This document shows positions 9,564 to 23,000 of a stretch of DNA of 64,000 nucleotides, in pieces. The position numbers and the translations under genes were made by a program. The stretch is from Setophaga petechia (taxonomy: Eukaryota > Chordata > Aves > Passeriformes > Parulidae). Where the stretch lies: positions 248,001 to 312,000 of the forward strand of contig JANCRA010000178.1 of the NCBI GenBank assembly GCA_024362935.1, written 5' to 3'. Under the pieces are notes generated by a model that did no database searches, was not told where the DNA came from, and saw only the letters and a program-made list of their open reading frames with translations. The first letter of the stretch is position 1, and every line of letters begins with the position of its first letter.

Positions 9564-11902
9564 TCCAAGAGGCTCTCTTTGATGGGGCAACCTGAGCCAG
9601 CAGGGATTTTTACTTTTCTTTAAATTTTTTTAATGTTTTCTTCCATTCTTTTTTTTACTATATGTAAATATAGACTGTGTTATAATAGACAGTAACTCAA
9701 GAGATTTTTTTTTGCTGTCCAGGGTCCGTAGTGGATAGGGGAAGAGGGGAAAAGGGTGCTTGTGCTCAGCCAGCTGCCCAGGCGTGCAGTGCTGCAGGGG
9801 AAATGGCCAGAAGCCCCTTGGCCTTTGGTGGTTCTGCTGAAGCCTTTGTGCTGCCCACAGAGCGGCTGGGCAGGGCCCGGAGCTGCGGGGATCCCTGCCA
9901 GGGCGGTGCCTGGAGATGGCCACAAGCCCTGTGCCAGGCAGGAAGCACCATCCGTGTCCTCCTGCCCGTGTGCTGCCGGCTGCCTTGCTGAGGGCTCCCA
10001 GGTGCCCCTGCATGGCGCTGCTCTGCAGCTGCCGTGGGGCTGCGGCGCTGCTGCCGGGCAGCTTGGCCCGGCTGGGGCAGCCCCTGAGGGGCTGCTGGGC
10101 GCTGGCAAGCCCTGAGCGATGGGCTCTCAGAGGCCACAAGCAGCCCCCTGGCAGCCGCCTTGATCCTGCCAGAGTTGACTTGCAAGAGGGATCCCGGGCA
10201 CTCTGCAGCTAACGGCATCAGTGTTGTTGGAACCCCAAATGCAGGGAGGTCTCAGATCTTTGGGCCTGGAAGCCAAAGCTTAGAATTAAACACAGGATTT
10301 GTGCTGAGACCTTGAAAAGGGCTTCCAAATTCAGGTGCTACAAGTGAGAATGTGGATTTGTAGTATAAAGCAGACACCCATAGTTAAGTGGAGGAAAGTT
10401 TAGCATTTTAGAGTTTAAGATCTAGAAAAAATAAAAGGAGTTACAACTGTAAACACCAAGTTTACACTGCAGTGCTGTAGTTTTGTGTGTCAGAACAGAA
10501 TTGGCTGAGAAAGCTTACACTGTAGCACGAGTTCATGAGATGAAATACTGAAGGATTGGGTCAGAAACATAAATAAACTTGTTGGCAATGTTTTATTGGC
10601 CAAGAAATCCTTCCAAGTTCTTGTAAGTACAAGTCTTGCGACGTTGTGAGCCATGTAATGGAGATGTGAGCCAAACTCACCTGTCCTGTCTATGCAGAAG
10701 AGAAAGAAAAAGCAATGACATCATCTAAAAAACTCAGAGGTCCGCTCTCTAGCTCCTTCCAAATGCCTTGAAATCCCCCACAGTGGGATTTAGCTACAAA
10801 TAGATGACAGGGACTCTTAGTGCTGGCTCTTTGACTCCAGAGCGGCTGCTTTAGAATCTTTCCCATAACCCTGTGTAGTTATGTGCCAGCAATGGATCAT
10901 TTGAAGAAACTTTCCCAACTGACTTGCATGGAGGCTTGTTTGAAGGGTATTTGAGGAGAAAGGCTCCTGCAAGAGATCTGGGCTTTGCATTTTGGCCTAG
11001 CTGTGTCCCCTGCTGATTGTGAAGTGTGGCATCAGCAGCAGGGCTATCTGGGCTAAAAATATCACGTCACTTGCCCTTGCTCTTTTTGGCCTCTAAAAGC
11101 TGGACCCACTTTCGGGGCAAATTTGGAGACCTCATCCATGGGTGGAGGGACCAGCTAGGATCTTCCCAGTTGCTGGGAATGGTTCTCCAGGTCCCTGGTG
11201 TAAAACGGGGCTGCCCAGCAACTGCGCATCTGCAAGATGAGAAACAATTGTCTTGGTTTGAAGAGAGACGTGTCTGCTCAGGAAGGCAGAAGGCTTCTCT
11301 GAAATGGAAAATGTCAATCCCCTCCTTTCAAATGATTCTCATTTAAAAATTCAAATGCTCTCAGGGAAAGATATGGGGATAGGACTGAGCCCGCTAAGCC
11401 GGGCGGCGTTTGCTGATGCTCTGAGCCCTTCCTAAAGATCCTGTCTGGCTGCCTTAGACACCTGGGGCCAGGGATTCCTTCCAAGCTGGGCCACTTTGGC
11501 TGGGCTGGGGGCGGCCCCAAGGCGGGAGGCAGTGTGTGCAAGGGCTCTGGGTGTCACGCTGCAGCACGGTCACTGTGCCATGGAACGGAACCTGGTCTCC
11601 AAGGCCCCTTTGTGACACGTGGGAAATAGAAGCTTGCCCGGGTGCTGGGAACAGGCAAAGGGGCGCAACGGGACAGAGCAGTGCTGTGAGGAGCCCCCGC
11701 ACAGTGCACTCGTTTTCGACTGACCCGCAGCTTTTCCACAGCGTTGGTCCGGCAGCTGAGCTCGAGGCCAGAGCACGGGACTCGGTGACCCGCGGCCTTC
11801 CGAGGCGTCTGTCCTGCAGCTGCCCTCAAGGGCAGAGCGTGGGACTTGGTGCCCCGGAGCTTTCCCTAAGCATCCCTCCTGCAAGTAGCTCCAGTCAGCG
11901 GC
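9564..11902. other. Gene-to-gene gap, unit 2 (type B)
   Basis: Same order as the unit 1 gap. Relative to type A it has a three-base loss near 10017, many substitutions to about 10278, none until about 11060, then a three-base difference that forms TCACGTCA (11062-11069). The TATA-like site is TCTAAAAG. Confidence 0.6.
11249..11390. mobile_element. LTR-like fragment, unit 2
   Basis: Same fragment as at 3015. The base just upstream differs by subtype (GATGAG here, GATGAT in type A). Confidence 0.45.
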
Positions 11903-14900
11903 ATGGAGCAGAGACCCCTGAGCGTGCCCAAGATGGCCTGGGGGGAGGAGGAGCAGGAGGAAGAAGGCCCTGGAGCCTCCCCAGCCCAGGAGACTGAGGA
12001 GGTGGTGCCATTCCATGCACCGCAGAAGGGTGAGTGCCAGAGCTGGGCTGCAGGGCTGGAGCTGCAGCCAACTGGGCCCCATGCCATGCCATGCAATGCA
12101 ATCCCCTGGGGAAATGCCCACGGACAGGCCGGAAGAGGGCCCAGGCAGACACCCCGCAGTGGCCGTGCTCCATCCCCTGGGCCATCCCGGGGCTCTCCCT
12201 GCCTGGGCAGCGCAGGGCTGGCCTGCGTTCTCCGGCCTCTCCCGCAGCCCCTCAGCTCTGGCTGCGCTCGCTCTTTGCCAGATGCAGCCCTGGAGCGCAC
12301 ACAGGAGCAGGAACCCAGCCGTGGCCGCTTCCGCAGCACAGCGCAGGTACCTGCAGCCACCCCCTCCTGGGCTGGGCCTGCTGTCCCTGCTCAGCCCAGC
12401 ACCGTGTGTGCAGCACTTCACGCAACATCCCCGGCTTCCTGCCCTTCTCCTACAGTTTGTCTGCAAATTCATGAGGAGAATTCTGGAGGAAGAGAACAGC
12501 ACCATGGGCACAGGGCTCAGACCCTACGCTCCCATCTTCCTAACTAAGACCAGCGCTGCCCTCCTGTGTATGCTTGTAGAGGAAGACTTTTACTATCCAA
12601 ACCAAGTAAGCAGCCTGTGGGCAGGGTTTGATCCTCCCAGGAATTGCTTGGCCTCCCAAGCCACGCGTGCCGGTCCCTGTGAGCCTTTGAGGCCACTTGG
12701 CAGTGCAGTGGGAAGGGCAGCACTTCTCTGGGGAAGCTGGGGACATTGCTCCCTCTGGCAGCTTTCCAAGTCTCCCTGTGCCTTCTCCAGGTGCCCGCCA
12801 TGGTGAGGTTCATCCACCAGTGGCTCGTGGCCAATGATTGTGCTGAGCACAGGCTGGACGAGGCCCTGCTGGATCTCACGGAAGCACAGCCAGATGACAC
12901 AGTCATGGCGCTCCTGCGTGTGGCCCCGTCCTGTGACAGGTATGGGGCCCAGCTGCCCAGAGGGCTCAGGCCTCCCCAGCCCATCACCCAGTAGAGCCTG
13001 GCCCAGGTATCTGACCAACAGAGACTTCCAGGGCCCTCTGGCTGCTGCCTTTCCCAGCCCTGGCATGTCAGCCCCCGAGCCTGCTGCCATGCTCCCTCCC
13101 TGCCCCTCAGGGCTCTGTCCCCACCGGCCTGGGCGGCCTGGCTGCTGCTGGCCAGGGCCAGTGGGCAGAGGCAGAACTGGCAGCCAGCTCAGCTCCCCCC
13201 GGTGCTGTGTCTGAGACCCGCCCTGAGACACAGCTCTGACCCCACAGAGCTGCCATGGCCATGTGGAAGACCATCATGGGCTCAGCCAGGACTGCGGAGC
13301 TGGCACAGATGATCCTCCTGGATGTGCTGGGGAGCTGGCCAGAGTGCAGCACGTGCACCTCCGATGGGGACAAAACGGGTGTCTTTGCCCTGGCTGTGAG
13401 TTTCTGCAACGAGCCTTTGCTGGCCCCAAGGCCGCCTCTCCAGCAGCTCTCCATCCTCCTTCCCCCACTGCCTCTCCCTGCCTCAGGCGCTGGCCTGAAA
13501 CCTGGCCCGGGGGCAGCTTCAGGCCCACCAGGCCGTGTGCTCCCCCTGCCTCTCTCCGGGCCTCTCCCTGCCACGCTCGGGCCCTGCCACACGGACACCT
13601 GGGCACTGAGCGCTGTCTCGGGGGGCTTTGTCCTTTGCAGGCAACCGTGGTGATGTGGAAGATCCTCCAGGTGCCCTGTCTGCCACGGATACTGAAGGTG
13701 TATTTCCCCCGCCTCTTTGTGCATCTGCTTTTCCAAGTGTTCTTCAGCACTCTGCATATGCCAGAGGAGGTCGATACCTTCTGGAAGGGATGCCAGGAAG
13801 AGCACGGCCTTGCCACCAGCCCCGACAGGTGCTCCATCCCACTCCTCCTGTCCCTGCCACGTGGCCTGCCAAGGAGCCAGTGCTGCCAGCCTGACCTGGG
13901 CTTTGCTGTGCACACAGCTTTGCAGTGCGCACCCTGAAGTCCCTGCTGTGCCTTCTGCGCTGTGAGGATGTGGTGGTGGCAATGGAACGCAGGTGTGGCT
14001 GGGACACGCTGCTCTCTCCTGACACCCACCACTTTGCCGTGGCTCTGCTGGCCAGGTGAGACCCCCTTCTCCCCACTGCCTCTGACATTTGTGCTCTGTG
14101 CCCAGGTGTCCCACAAAGTCCCCGTGCTTATCAGCCAGAGGGCCTTGTCACTGAGGGAAAGCCAAACACACTGGAAAAGGCTGGGAGAGGAGGGAGGCCA
14201 TGAGCAACCAACTCCCAAATGGCCCAGGTCCCCTTGCTGGAAGGCTGGTGGGGAAACATGAGAACTCTGTGAGTCACTCCTGGGAGAGGTTTGCCCCACT
14301 GGCTCAGGGTCTTGTTTCCTTTGTCCCGCCTTTAGAGAAATTTCCCATTCAGCCATACACTTTTGTTCCGGGATTGCATTCTACCTGCTCGCCCTGCTCC
14401 AAGAAGAGATGCCATACTGGGATTTCCCTGCCCTGGCATTCCTTGTGGAGGTGAGCCTCAAGGCCAGCGCTGCCTGCCTGAGCTGCCTCCCAGCTCTCTG
14501 CCCTCTCGTAGGTGCAGCTGCCAGGACGGTGCCCGTGCCCTGTGCTGCTGCCTGGGCCCAGCCCTGTGCGGCTCCAGGCTCCTGCCGGCCGGCTCCCTGT
14601 CACTGCCCTGTGCCTTTCAGGTCTTCGAGTGCCTGGACTTGAGGGAATGCAGTGACAGTGTTCTGGAGATCATGGCACAGAACCTGCAGAGCGAGCACAG
14701 GGCCAGGCGTTACTTGGCACTCAGAGGCCTCGTAGTGCTGGGCAAGAATCCCTGCATGGTGAGAAGGGGGCAGTGGCTGAAGCCGTGCAGGCAGCGTGGG
14801 GCTGGGCAAGGCACTCGCTTGGCCTTGCCTGGGCTTGGGGCGCTGGGGCAGCTGCTCCCAGCTCTCCTGCCTCCCGCTGCAGCTGCCCCAGTGCTTCGGG

Positions 14901-17734
14901 ACGGGCCTTTGGCCTCTGGGCCCTGCGGCAGCAGGGTGGCCTTTCACAAACTTGTGTTCCACACAGGCGGAAAAAATGTGGAGCCTGAGTGAAAGTCTTG
15001 TGGAGCTCCTGCAAGAGGATGATAGTGACATGATCAGGATGACCATTCTTCTATTCAGATACTTGCTCCTGGATACTGGTGCCCCAATACCCACACCCAT
15101 CGCCCTGCAGCTGGCTGAGGCGCTCCTGCCACTCTTTGACCATGTAAGGCTCTGTGCCCACAGCCACGGCCACTGGCTGCTGCCCGGAAACTTGGTGCCC
15201 TGTGGAGGTGCAGGCCTGTGCCCTGTGGGGTCTGAAGCAGCTGATGCTGAGGTCTTTTGCCCTTCCTTTCATACAGGATGATAGCCAGGTGCAGCTGAGC
15301 TCCATGTGTGTCTTTCAAGAGATGCTGGACTTATTAACAGAAGATGGAAGAAAGGCCCTGAAGTCCCACGTGCGCCAGAGCCTGGTACCACTCTACTTGC
15401 ACTGCCATGATGAGAATCAGATTGTTGCTGAGGTGAGGACTTGTGGCTGGCTGCTGCCCCCTGGGAGGGTGCTGGGCTGCCTCCTGCCCTGGCACCTTGC
15501 AGGCTGCAGCCTCCTCCAGGCTGTGGCACTGGGATGCTCCTGTGCCCTGGACTGTGGGGCCATCTGTGCCTCTCTGCTGCTCTCCAGGCCTCCCGGGAAA
15601 CGCTGCATTCTGCAGCCAGATTCCTAAGGAGGAGGGATCTCGAAAAAATGCTTCCGGTGGATCCGACATGGAAGTTTGCCGAGAGCCTGGTAAGGACTGC
15701 CAAGAATCCTCAGCCTGGAGAAAGTCCCTGAGGGCGGTGCTCAGTGTGCGGGGCTGGCAGCTGTGCCCCTGCCCGCTGCTGCAGCCAGAGGCCGCGCGGG
15801 CTCTTCTCCAGGCTCCCGCGGGCCCGAGCCGGGTGCCCATGGAGCCCCGGCAAGGCGGGGTTGCGGGCGGGCACCGCGGCTCCCCGGGCAGCAGCCGGCC
15901 CTCTGCCCCCTGCCCTCGGGAGCCCTTGGCCAGCGGCTGCTGGCCGCGCCTCAGGGCTGTGCGGCCAGGGGAGGCCGGGGCTGGGCGCAGGCAGCGCCCG
16001 GCCCAGGGGCGGAGCCGCTGAACCCTTCCCTCCGTCCGCTCTCCCCAGCTGGCAGAGGACAGGAGCAGAGTGGCCGAGCACCTGCGCCGGGCCCTGCCCT
16101 ACCTGGAGAGCCCACAGGAGCCCCTGCGAGAGGCGGCCGTCAGCTTCATGGGTGAGCCCCGAGCCCGTGCTCCCTCCCCGGCCCGGCCCGGCCCGGCCCG
16201 CGGCAGTTACGCCCCAGCCCCGCCTGCTGCCCCGGCAGCGCCGGCCGGGCCCGGCGCCGCGGAGCCCCGCCTGGCCTGGCCATTGCTGCTGCCGCCCTCT
16301 GGCAGCCGCGCCCTTGGGCGGCAGCGTGCGCCAAGGGCCGGGCTGAGCCCGGCCGGGCCAGCAGCCCGTGTGGCCACAGCGGCGGCAGCGCCGCTGGCAG
16401 GGAGCTGTGCCGCCGGCGCCGTGACAGGCTCTGTGTTCACAGGCATGGCCGGGCGGCACCTGAGGGGGCAGCGGCAAGAGCTGCAGCTGATCTGCACCGG
16501 TGAGTGAGGGCAGCGGGCTGACAGCGGGGGCTGCCGGGGGGAGCCGCAAGCCCTGCCCCGGCTGCGGAGGGCTCTGCTCCCGGGGCCAGAGCACACTGAG
16601 ATTTCAGGGCCACGTGGGCCATTCCTGGCCAGGAGCATCAGGCTGATCCCCTTGCTCCCTGCTCCCTCCTGGCCGTGGCAAGAGCTGGCTGGCATGGCCC
16701 TTGCTGGGGGCTCTCCTCGGCTCCCCACAGATCCGGGATCTGACCTTGGCTCTGTTATCTTTGCCCATCATAAAAAGTCAAATCCCATGATAAAAAACCA
16801 AACAATATTTGAGATAGCTGCAATTTTAATTGAATAGTTTAGAAAATATATCTTGACAATATCATTTGATTAAAAATATGGGATAATTTGGTTCCAATAA
16901 TCGTGCATAAACACAGGATAACCGCGGGGTATGGAGTGCAGGGTTCTGGAGCCTTGCCACCTCACGTATGAGCTTGCCAAGTGAAGATTCCCCCTTTTAT
17001 GCCATGTGTCAATGTCATCCACTCCCATTTTCAATTCATCACACTTCTACCTCTGCCCTCAACACCACCTTTACCACCGATGCTCCACCATTTGTTTTGG
17101 TTGTCACACAAGTCTTTGGTGGGCGTCGTTTTTTTATGAAGGCATCTCTTCTTTCTATTTGTCCTTTAATTCATGTTTGGGTTACACACGCGCACCAAGC
17201 CAATACAATGTAATCCAAAACGAACATATTTCTACATTTAAAAATCAAAGCAATAAATCTCCTATAGCTAGCATTTTCCTGAGACCCAACCACATTTTTC
17301 CTTCTTTCTGTTTTTTTTAGTAACTGTTATCTCTTGCTTTTTCCTCCTGTCATGGAACACCTGCAGGGAGGGGAGGGTGGAACCCCTCCTCTCCCTTTTT
17401 TCTTGGCATTATAACTTTTACCTGTTTTATTATGATTTCCAAATATTAATTCCTGCATCAATAATGATTAATGTTTCAATTTTGTCAGCACCAATCATAC
17501 CTACTTACCACAGCTCTGTTCCTCTCTCTTGCAGCCCTCGAAAGCCTGACGGAGGACATGAGCAGTGCTGTGTCAGAGCTGGCATTTCAAACACTGCATG
17601 TCCTCCGAGCAACAGCGAGTAGGCGATATTCCATCTTCCAGAGGCTGCACGATCAGCTGCGCAGGGCGTGGATGACTTGGCCTCGTCTGTCACGGCTCGG
17701 CTGGCTGCACTGCACGAGCTCGGAGGAGAGCTAA
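11903..17734 (+). CDS. MROH-family HEAT-repeat protein, copy 3 (intact, 670 aa)
   Basis: Exons: 11903-12029, 12282-12346, 12456-12605, 12791-12939, 13248-13395, 13641-13828, 13918-14055, 14336-14450, 14621-14758, 14967-15143, 15277-15432, 15588-15689, 16049-16151, 16443-16499, 17535-17734. The start is the ATG in GGCATGG, with G at -3 and +4. An in-frame TAA lies 36 bases upstream in every copy and no other in-frame ATG intervenes, so the coding frame does not extend further 5' without splicing. Two private or rare residues relative to the consensus: S328A (codon 14352-14354, also in the last copy) and A559V (codon 16070-16072, seen only here). Its 5' end is type B while its last two exons lie in a type A unit. 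Confidence 0.87.
12079..12103. repeat. Short CCATG tract, unit 2
   Basis: Three CCATG, one CAATG and CAATC. This is the type B form, interrupted by C-to-A changes. Confidence 0.9.
16761..17323. repeat. AT-rich insert in intron 14, unit 3
   Basis: Counterpart in intron 14 of copy 3 (16500-17534). It lies in a type A unit yet matches the type B copies. Confidence 0.35.
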
Positions 17735-20076
17735 TCCAAGAGGCTCTCTTTGATGGGGCAACCTGAGCCAGCAGGGATTTTTACTTTTCTTTAAATTTTT
17801 TTAATGTTTTCTTCCATTCTTTTTTTTACTATATGTAAATATAGACTGTGTTATAATAGACAGTAACTCAAGAGATTTTTTTTTGCTGTCCAGGGTCCGT
17901 AGTGGATAGGGGAAGAGGGGAAAAGGGTGCTTGTGCTCAGCCAGCTGCCCAGGCGTGCAGTGCTGCAGGGGAAATGGCCAGAAGCCCCTTGGCCTTTGGT
18001 GGTTCTGCTGAAGCCTTTGTGCTGCCCACAGAGCGGCTGGGCAGGGGCCGGAGCTGCGGGGATCCCTGCCAGGGCGGTGCCTGGAGATGGCCACAAGCCC
18101 TGTGCCAGGCAGGAAGCACCATCCGTGTCCTCCTGCCCGTGTGCTGCTGGCTGCCTTGCTGAGGACTCCCAGGTGCCCCTGCATGGGGCTGCTGCTCTGC
18201 AGCTGCTGTGGGGCTGCGGCGCTGCTGCCGGGCAGCTTGGCCGGGCTGGGGCAGCCCCTGAGGGGCTGGGGCGCTGGAAAGCCCTGAGCAATGGGCTCTC
18301 AGAGGCCACAAGCAGCCCTCTGGCTGCCGCCTTGATCCTGCCAGAGTTGACTTGCAAGAGGGATCCCGGGCACTCTGCAGCTAACAGCATCAGTGTTGTT
18401 GGAAACCCAAATGCGGGAGGTCTCAGATCTTTGGGCCTGGAAGCCAAGGCTTAGAATTAAACACAGGATTTGTGCTGAGACCTTGAAAAGGGCTTCCAAA
18501 TTCAGGTGCTACAAGTGAGAATGTGGATTTGTAGTATAAAGCAGACACCCATAGTTAAGTGGAGGAAAGTTTAGCATTTTAGAGTTTAAGATCTAGAAAA
18601 AATAAAAGGAGTTACAACTGTAAACACCAAGTTTACACTGCAGTGCTGTAGTTTTGTGTGTCAGAACAGAATTGGCTGAGAAAGCTTACACTGTAGCACG
18701 AGTTCATGAGATGAAATACTGAAGGATTGGGTCAGAAACATAAATAAACTTGTTGGCAATGTTTTATTGGCCAAGAAATCCTTCCAAGTTCTTGTAAGTA
18801 CAAGTCTTGCGACGTTGTGAGCCATGTAATGGAGATGTGAGCCAAACTCACCTGTCCTGTCTATGCAGAAGAGAAAGAAAAAGCAATGACATCATCTAAA
18901 AAACTCAGAGGTCCGCTCTCTAGCTCCTTCCAAATGCCTTGAAATCCCCCACAGTGGGATTTAGCTACAAATAGATGACAGGGACTCTTAGTGCTGGCTC
19001 TTTGACTCCAGAGCGGCTGCTTTAGAATCTTTCCCATAACCCTGTGTAGTTATGTGCCAGCAATGGATCATTTGAAGAAACTTTCCCAACTGACTTGCAT
19101 GGAGGCTTGTTTGAAGGGTATTTGAGGAGAAAGGCTCCTGCAAGAGATCTGGGCTTTGCATTTTGGCCTAGCTGTGTCCCCTGCTGATTGTGAAGTGTGG
19201 CATCAGCAGCAGGGCTATCTGGGCTAAAAATATCATCAAGTCACTTGCCCTTGCTCTTTTTGGCCTCTAAAAGCTGGACCCACTTTCGGGGCAAATTTGG
19301 AGACCTCATCCACGGGTGGAGGGACCAGCTAGGATCTTCCCAGTTGCTGGGAATGGTTCTCCAGGTCCCTGGTGTAAAACGGGGCTGCCCAGCAACTGCG
19401 CATCTGCAAGATGATAAACAATTGTCTTGGTTTGAAGAGAGACGTGTCTGCTCAGGAAGGCAGAAGGCTTCTCTGAAATGGAAAATGTCAATCCCCTCCT
19501 TTCAAATGATTCTCATTTAAAAATTCAAATGCTCTCAGGGAAAGATATGGGGATAGGACTGAGCCCGCTAAGCCGGGCGGCGTTTGCTGATGCTCTGAGC
19601 CCTTCCTAAAGATCCTGTCGGGCTGCCTTAGACACCTGGGGCCAGGGATTCCTTCCAAGCTGGGCCACTTTGGCTGGGCTGGGGGCGGCCCCAAGGCGGC
19701 AGGCAGTGTGTGCAAGGGCTCTGGGTGGCACGCTGCAGCACGGTCACTGTGCCATGGAACGGAACCTGGTCTCCAAGGCCCCTTTGTGACACGTGGGAAA
19801 AAGAAGCTCTCCCGGGTGCTGGGAACACGCAACGGGGCACAACGGGACAGAGCAGTGCTGTGAGGAGCCCCCGCACAGTGCACTCGTTTCCGTCTGACCC
19901 GGAGCTTTTCCACAGCGTTGGTCCGGCAGCTGAGCTCGAGGCCAGAGCACGGGACTCGGTGACCCGCGGCCTTCCGAGGCGTCTGTTCTGCAGCTGCCCT
20001 CAAGGGCAGAGCGTGGGACTTGGTGCCCCGGAGCTTTCCCTAAGCATCCCTCCTGCAAGTAGCTCCAGTCAGCGGC
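17735..20076. other. Gene-to-gene gap, unit 3 (type A)
   Basis: Matches the unit 1 gap except for the linked changes GGCAGG and GTGGCAC near 19697-19731, also found in units 4 and 8. Confidence 0.6.
19423..19564. mobile_element. LTR-like fragment, unit 3
   Basis: Same fragment as at 3015, with no difference from unit 1 seen. Confidence 0.45.
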
Positions 20077-23000
20077 ATGGAGCAGAGACCCCTGAGCGTG
20101 CCCAAGATGGCCTGGGGGGAGGAGGAGCAGGAGGAAGAAGGCCCTGGTGCTTCCCCAGCACAGGAAACTGAGGAGGTGGTGCCATTCCATGCACCGCAGA
20201 AGGGTGAGTGCCAGAGCTGCCAGAGCTGGAGCCTGCAGCCAACTGGGCCCCATGCCATGCCATGCCACGCCATGCCATGCCATGCCATGCCATGCCATGC
20301 CATGCCATGCCATGCCATGCCATGCCATGCCATGCCATTTCATCCCCTGGGTAAATGCCCACGGACAGGCCGGAAGAGGGCCCGGGCAGACACCCCGCAG
20401 GGGCCGTGCTCCATCCCCTGGGCAATCCCGGGGCTCTCCCTGCCTGTGCAGCGCAGGGCTGGCCTGTGTTCTCCGGCCTCTCCCGCAGCCCCTCAGCTCT
20501 GGCTGCGCTCGCTCTTTGCCAGATGCAGCCCTGGAGCGCACACAGGAGCAGGAACCCAGCCGTGGCCGCTTCCGCAGCACAGCGCAGGTACCTGCAGCCA
20601 CCCCCTCCTGGGCTGGGCCTGCTGTCCCTGCTCAGCCCAGCACCGTGTGTGCAGCACTTCACGCAACATCCCCGGCTTCCTGCCCTTCTCCTACAGTTTG
20701 TCTGCAAATTCATGAGGAGAATTCTGGAGGAAGAGAACAGCACCATGGGCACAGGGCTCAGACCCTACGCTCCCATCTTCCTAACTAAGACCAGCGCTGC
20801 CCTCCTGTGTATGCTTGTAGAGGAAGACTTTTACTATCCAAACCAAGTAAGCAGCCTGTGGGCAGGGTTTGATCCTCCCAGGAATTGCTTGGCCTCCCAA
20901 GCCACGCGTGCCGGTCCCTGTGAGCCTTTGAGGCCACTTGGCAGTGCAGTGGGAAGGGCAGCACTTCTCTGGGGAAGCTGGGGACATTGCTCCCTCTGGC
21001 AGCTTTCCAAGTCTCCCTGTGCCTTCTCCAGGTGCCCGCCATGGTGAGGTTCATCCACCAGTGGCTCGTGGCCAATGATTGTGCTGAGCACAGGCTGGAC
21101 GAGGCCCTGCTGGATCTCACGGAAGCACAGCCAGATGACACAGTCATGGCGCTCCTGCGTGTGGCCCCGTCCTGTGACAGGTATGGGGCCCAGCTGCCCA
21201 GAGGGCTCAGGCCTCCCCAGCCCATCACCCAGTAGAGCCTGGCCCAGGTATCTGACCAACAGAGACTTCCAGGGCCCTCTGGCTGCTGCCTTTCCCAGCC
21301 CTGGCATGTCAGCCCCCGAGCCTGCTGCCATGCTCCCTCCCTGCCCCTCAGGGCTCTGTCCCCACCGGCCTGGGCGGCCTGGCTGCTGCTGGCCAGGGCC
21401 AGTGGGCAGAGGCAGAACTGGCAGCCAGCTCAGCTCCCCCCGGTGCTGTGTCTGAGACCCGCCCTGAGACACAGCTCTGACCCCACAGAGCTGCCATGGC
21501 CATGTGGAAGACCATCATGGGCTCAGCCAGGACTGCGGAGCTGGCACAGATGATCCTCCTGGATGTGCTGGGGAGCTGGCCAGAGTGCAGCACGTGCACC
21601 TCCGATGGGGACAAAACGGGTGTCTTTGCCCTGGCTGTGAGTTTCTGCAACGAGCCTTTGCTGGCCCCAAGGCCGCCTCTCCAGCAGCTCTCCATCCTCC
21701 TTCCCCCACTGCCTCTCCCTGCCTCAGGCGCTGGCCTGAAACCTGGCCCGGGGGCAGCTTCAGGCCCACCAGGCCGTGTGCTCCCCCTGCCTCTCTCCGG
21801 GCCTCTCCCTGCCACGCTCGGGCCCTGCCACACGGACACCTGGGCACTGAGCGCTGTCTCGGGGGGCTTTGTCCTTTGCAGGCAACCGTGGTGATGTGGA
21901 AGATCCTCCAGGTGCCCTGTCTGCCACGGATACTGAAGGTGTATTTCCCCCGCCTCTTTGTGCATCTGCTTTTCCAAGTGTTCTTCAGCACTCTGCATAT
22001 GCCAGAGGAGGTCGATACCTTCTGGAAGGGATGCCAGGAAGAGCACGGCCTTGCCACCAGCCCCGACAGGTGCTCCATCCCACTCCTCCTGTCCCTGCCA
22101 CGTGGCCTGCCAAGGAGCCAGTGCTGCCAGCCTGACCTGGGCTTTGCTGTGCACACAGCTTTGCAGTGCGCACCCTGAAGTCCCTGCTGTGCCTTCTGCG
22201 CTGTGAGGATGTGGTGGTGGCAATGGAACGCAGGTGTGGCTGGGACACGCTGCTCTCTCCTGACACCCACCACTTTGCCGTGGCTCTGCTGGCCAGGTGA
22301 GACCCCCTTCTCCCCACTGCCTCTGACATTTGTGCTCTGTGCCCAGGTGTCCCACAAAGTCCCCGTGCTTATCAGCCAGAGGGCCTTGTCACTGAGGGAA
22401 AGCCAAACACACTGGAAAAGGCTGGGAGAGGAGGGAGGCCATGAGCAACCAACTCCCAAATGGCCCAGGTCCCCTTGCTGGAAGGCTGGTGGGGAAACAT
22501 GAGAACTCTGTGAGTCACTCCTGGGAGAGGTTTGCCCCACTGGCTCAGGGTCTTGTTTCCTTTGTCCCGCCTTTAGAGAAATTTCCCATTCATCCATACA
22601 CTTTTGTTCCGGGATTGCATTCTACCTGCTCGCCCTGCTCCAAGAAGAGATGCCATACTGGGATTTCCCTGCCCTGGCATTCCTTGTGGAGGTGAGCCTC
22701 AAGGCCAGCGCTGCCTGCCTGAGCTGCCTCCCAGCTCTCTGCCCTCTCGTAGGCGCAGCTGCCAGGACGGTGCCCGTGCCCTGTGCTGCTGCCTGGGCCC
22801 AGCCCTGTGCGGCTCCAGGCTCCTGCCGGCCGGCTCCCTGTCACTGCCCTGTGCCTTTCAGGTCTTCGAGTGCCTGGACTTGAGGGAATGCAGTGACAGT
22901 GTTCTGGAGATCATGGCACAGAACCTGCAGAGCGAGCACAGGGCCAGGCGTTACTTGGCACTCAGAGGCCTCGTAGTGCTGGGCAAGAATCCCTGCATGG

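Larger units (their letters stand above)
8237..16408 (+). repeat. Array unit 2, subtype B, with frameshift
   Basis: Carries exons 14-15 of the gene starting at 3669 and exons 1-13 of the gene starting at 11903. It has the one-base G insertion in exon 14 (run at 8292-8297). Two amino-acid changes also lie here: S328A (codon 14352-14354) and A559V (codon 16070-16072). Intron 12 has the CCGGCAAGG state near 15847. Confidence 0.95.
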
